From Clostridia bacterium (GTDB lineage: Bacteria; Bacillota; Clostridia; Oscillospirales; CAG-272): a stretch of 6,037 nucleotides of DNA. Positions 5,825 to 6,037 of this stretch are shown here, piece after piece. The notes under the pieces were generated by a model, which worked only from the letters and a program-made list of their open reading frames with translations, searched no databases and was not told where the DNA came from. The stretch covers positions 1-6,037 of the forward strand of contig JAFVRI010000220.1 in NCBI GenBank assembly GCA_017504335.1, written 5' to 3'. A program made the position numbers and the translations under genes. Each line of letters starts with the position of its first letter. Positions within the stretch are counted from its first letter, which is position 1.

Positions 5825-5837
5825 TCCCAAAAACCGA

Positions 5838-5875
5838 AAAGAGGGTTGCGCCAAGCGCAACCCTCTTTGTTTTTA
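5838..5875. terminator. bidirectional intrinsic terminator after the ABC operon
   Basis: A perfect 14-bp stem (5838-5851 with 5855-5868, core GAGGGTTGCGC) has a 3-nt CAA loop. On the plus strand it is followed by GTTTTTA; on the minus strand by TTTTCGGTTTTT, so it can stop transcription from both sides. It lies 14 bp past the second ABC stop codon. Confidence 0.93.
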
Positions 5876-6037
5876 TCCTGACCGTACCGAGTGCCGCTTA
5901 CAGGCACGGTTAAATTGGACATCTGCTTTTGAAATGCCGCAATATTCCTGTTCGCCCAAAAGACGATTAAAAAAGGGCAACGACGATGATCGCTCAACAG
6001 AGACAGAAACGGGCAATTCCCGCCACACGTACTGGGC
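5873..6037 (-). CDS. possible C-terminal end of an unidentified protein entering from the right (partial)
   Basis: Reading leftward from base 6037, one frame stays open for 54 codons and stops at TAA (5875-5873), right beside the bidirectional terminator. This is where a convergent gene should end. The visible tail includes SLPFFNRLLGEQEY and ends KRHSVRSG; no family is recognised. A second minus-strand frame is also open here but runs on through the terminator into the ABC gene, so it is the less likely one. Without the upstream part this remains a tentative call. Confidence 0.35.
   Translation of the reverse strand, partial: AQYVWRELPVSVSVERSSSLPFFNRLLGEQEYCGISKADVQFNRACKRHSVRSG

Noticed and set aside
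5231..5860. 209-codon minus-strand open frame across the end of the second ABC gene
   Set aside because: It overlaps the Walker and signature regions of the exporter, starts inside the terminator region and has no family match. It is a shadow frame.
5779..5997. 72-codon minus-strand frame across the operon end
   Set aside because: It reads through the strong hairpin terminator into the ABC gene. The alternative frame that stops at 5873 fits the terminator position better.
1..6037. CRISPR array, insertion sequence or rRNA
   Set aside because: No regularly spaced repeats, no transposase or IS-like inverted ends, and no rRNA-like sequence were seen.

Overview
The window looks like part of a low-to-mid GC Gram-positive genome, most likely a clostridial (Firmicutes/Bacillota) bacterium. 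The signs are strong GGAGG-type ribosome binding sites, GTG and TTG starts, consensus sigma-A promoters, a tRNA with encoded CCA, and protein families typical of that group. Genus or species cannot be read from it.

Left part (about 1-2130): this resembles one end of an integrated mobile element (prophage or ICE). After a short open tail that may end an upstream gene (1-102), there is a leftward ImmA/IrrE-type metallopeptidase gene (142-765) with a strong terminator (101-135). A compact divergent intergenic region follows, then a rightward tyrosine-recombinase integrase (878-2014). The integrase ends beside the 3' end of a leftward tRNA-Val(GAC) gene (2133-2209), the usual geometry for an element inserted into a tRNA 3' end. 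The element body would lie to the left. The second att copy is not in the window, so the boundary is inferred. The integrase 3' end carries short repeats that could be recombination-protein sites.

Middle (2210-2330): back-to-back consensus promoters drive the tRNA leftward and an ABC operon rightward.

Right part (2331-5824): two overlapping half-transporter genes encode a heterodimeric ABC exporter of the LmrCD/BmrCD/TM287-288 type. Their motif changes are complementary. The first subunit has Asp for the catalytic Glu and Gln for the switch His but a normal SGGQ signature. The second has a normal Walker B and His but an LSQGQ signature. Together they would form one competent and one degenerate ATP site. 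Substrate is unknown. A 14-bp hairpin terminator ends the operon and probably also serves a convergent, partly visible reading frame running in from the right edge.

No CRISPR array, IS element, rRNA or clearly new system is visible. The points most worth a second look are the likely tRNA-Val integration site with its repeats, the ImmA-like peptidase with no repressor gene beside it, and three start sites or motif sets an automatic annotation could miss.
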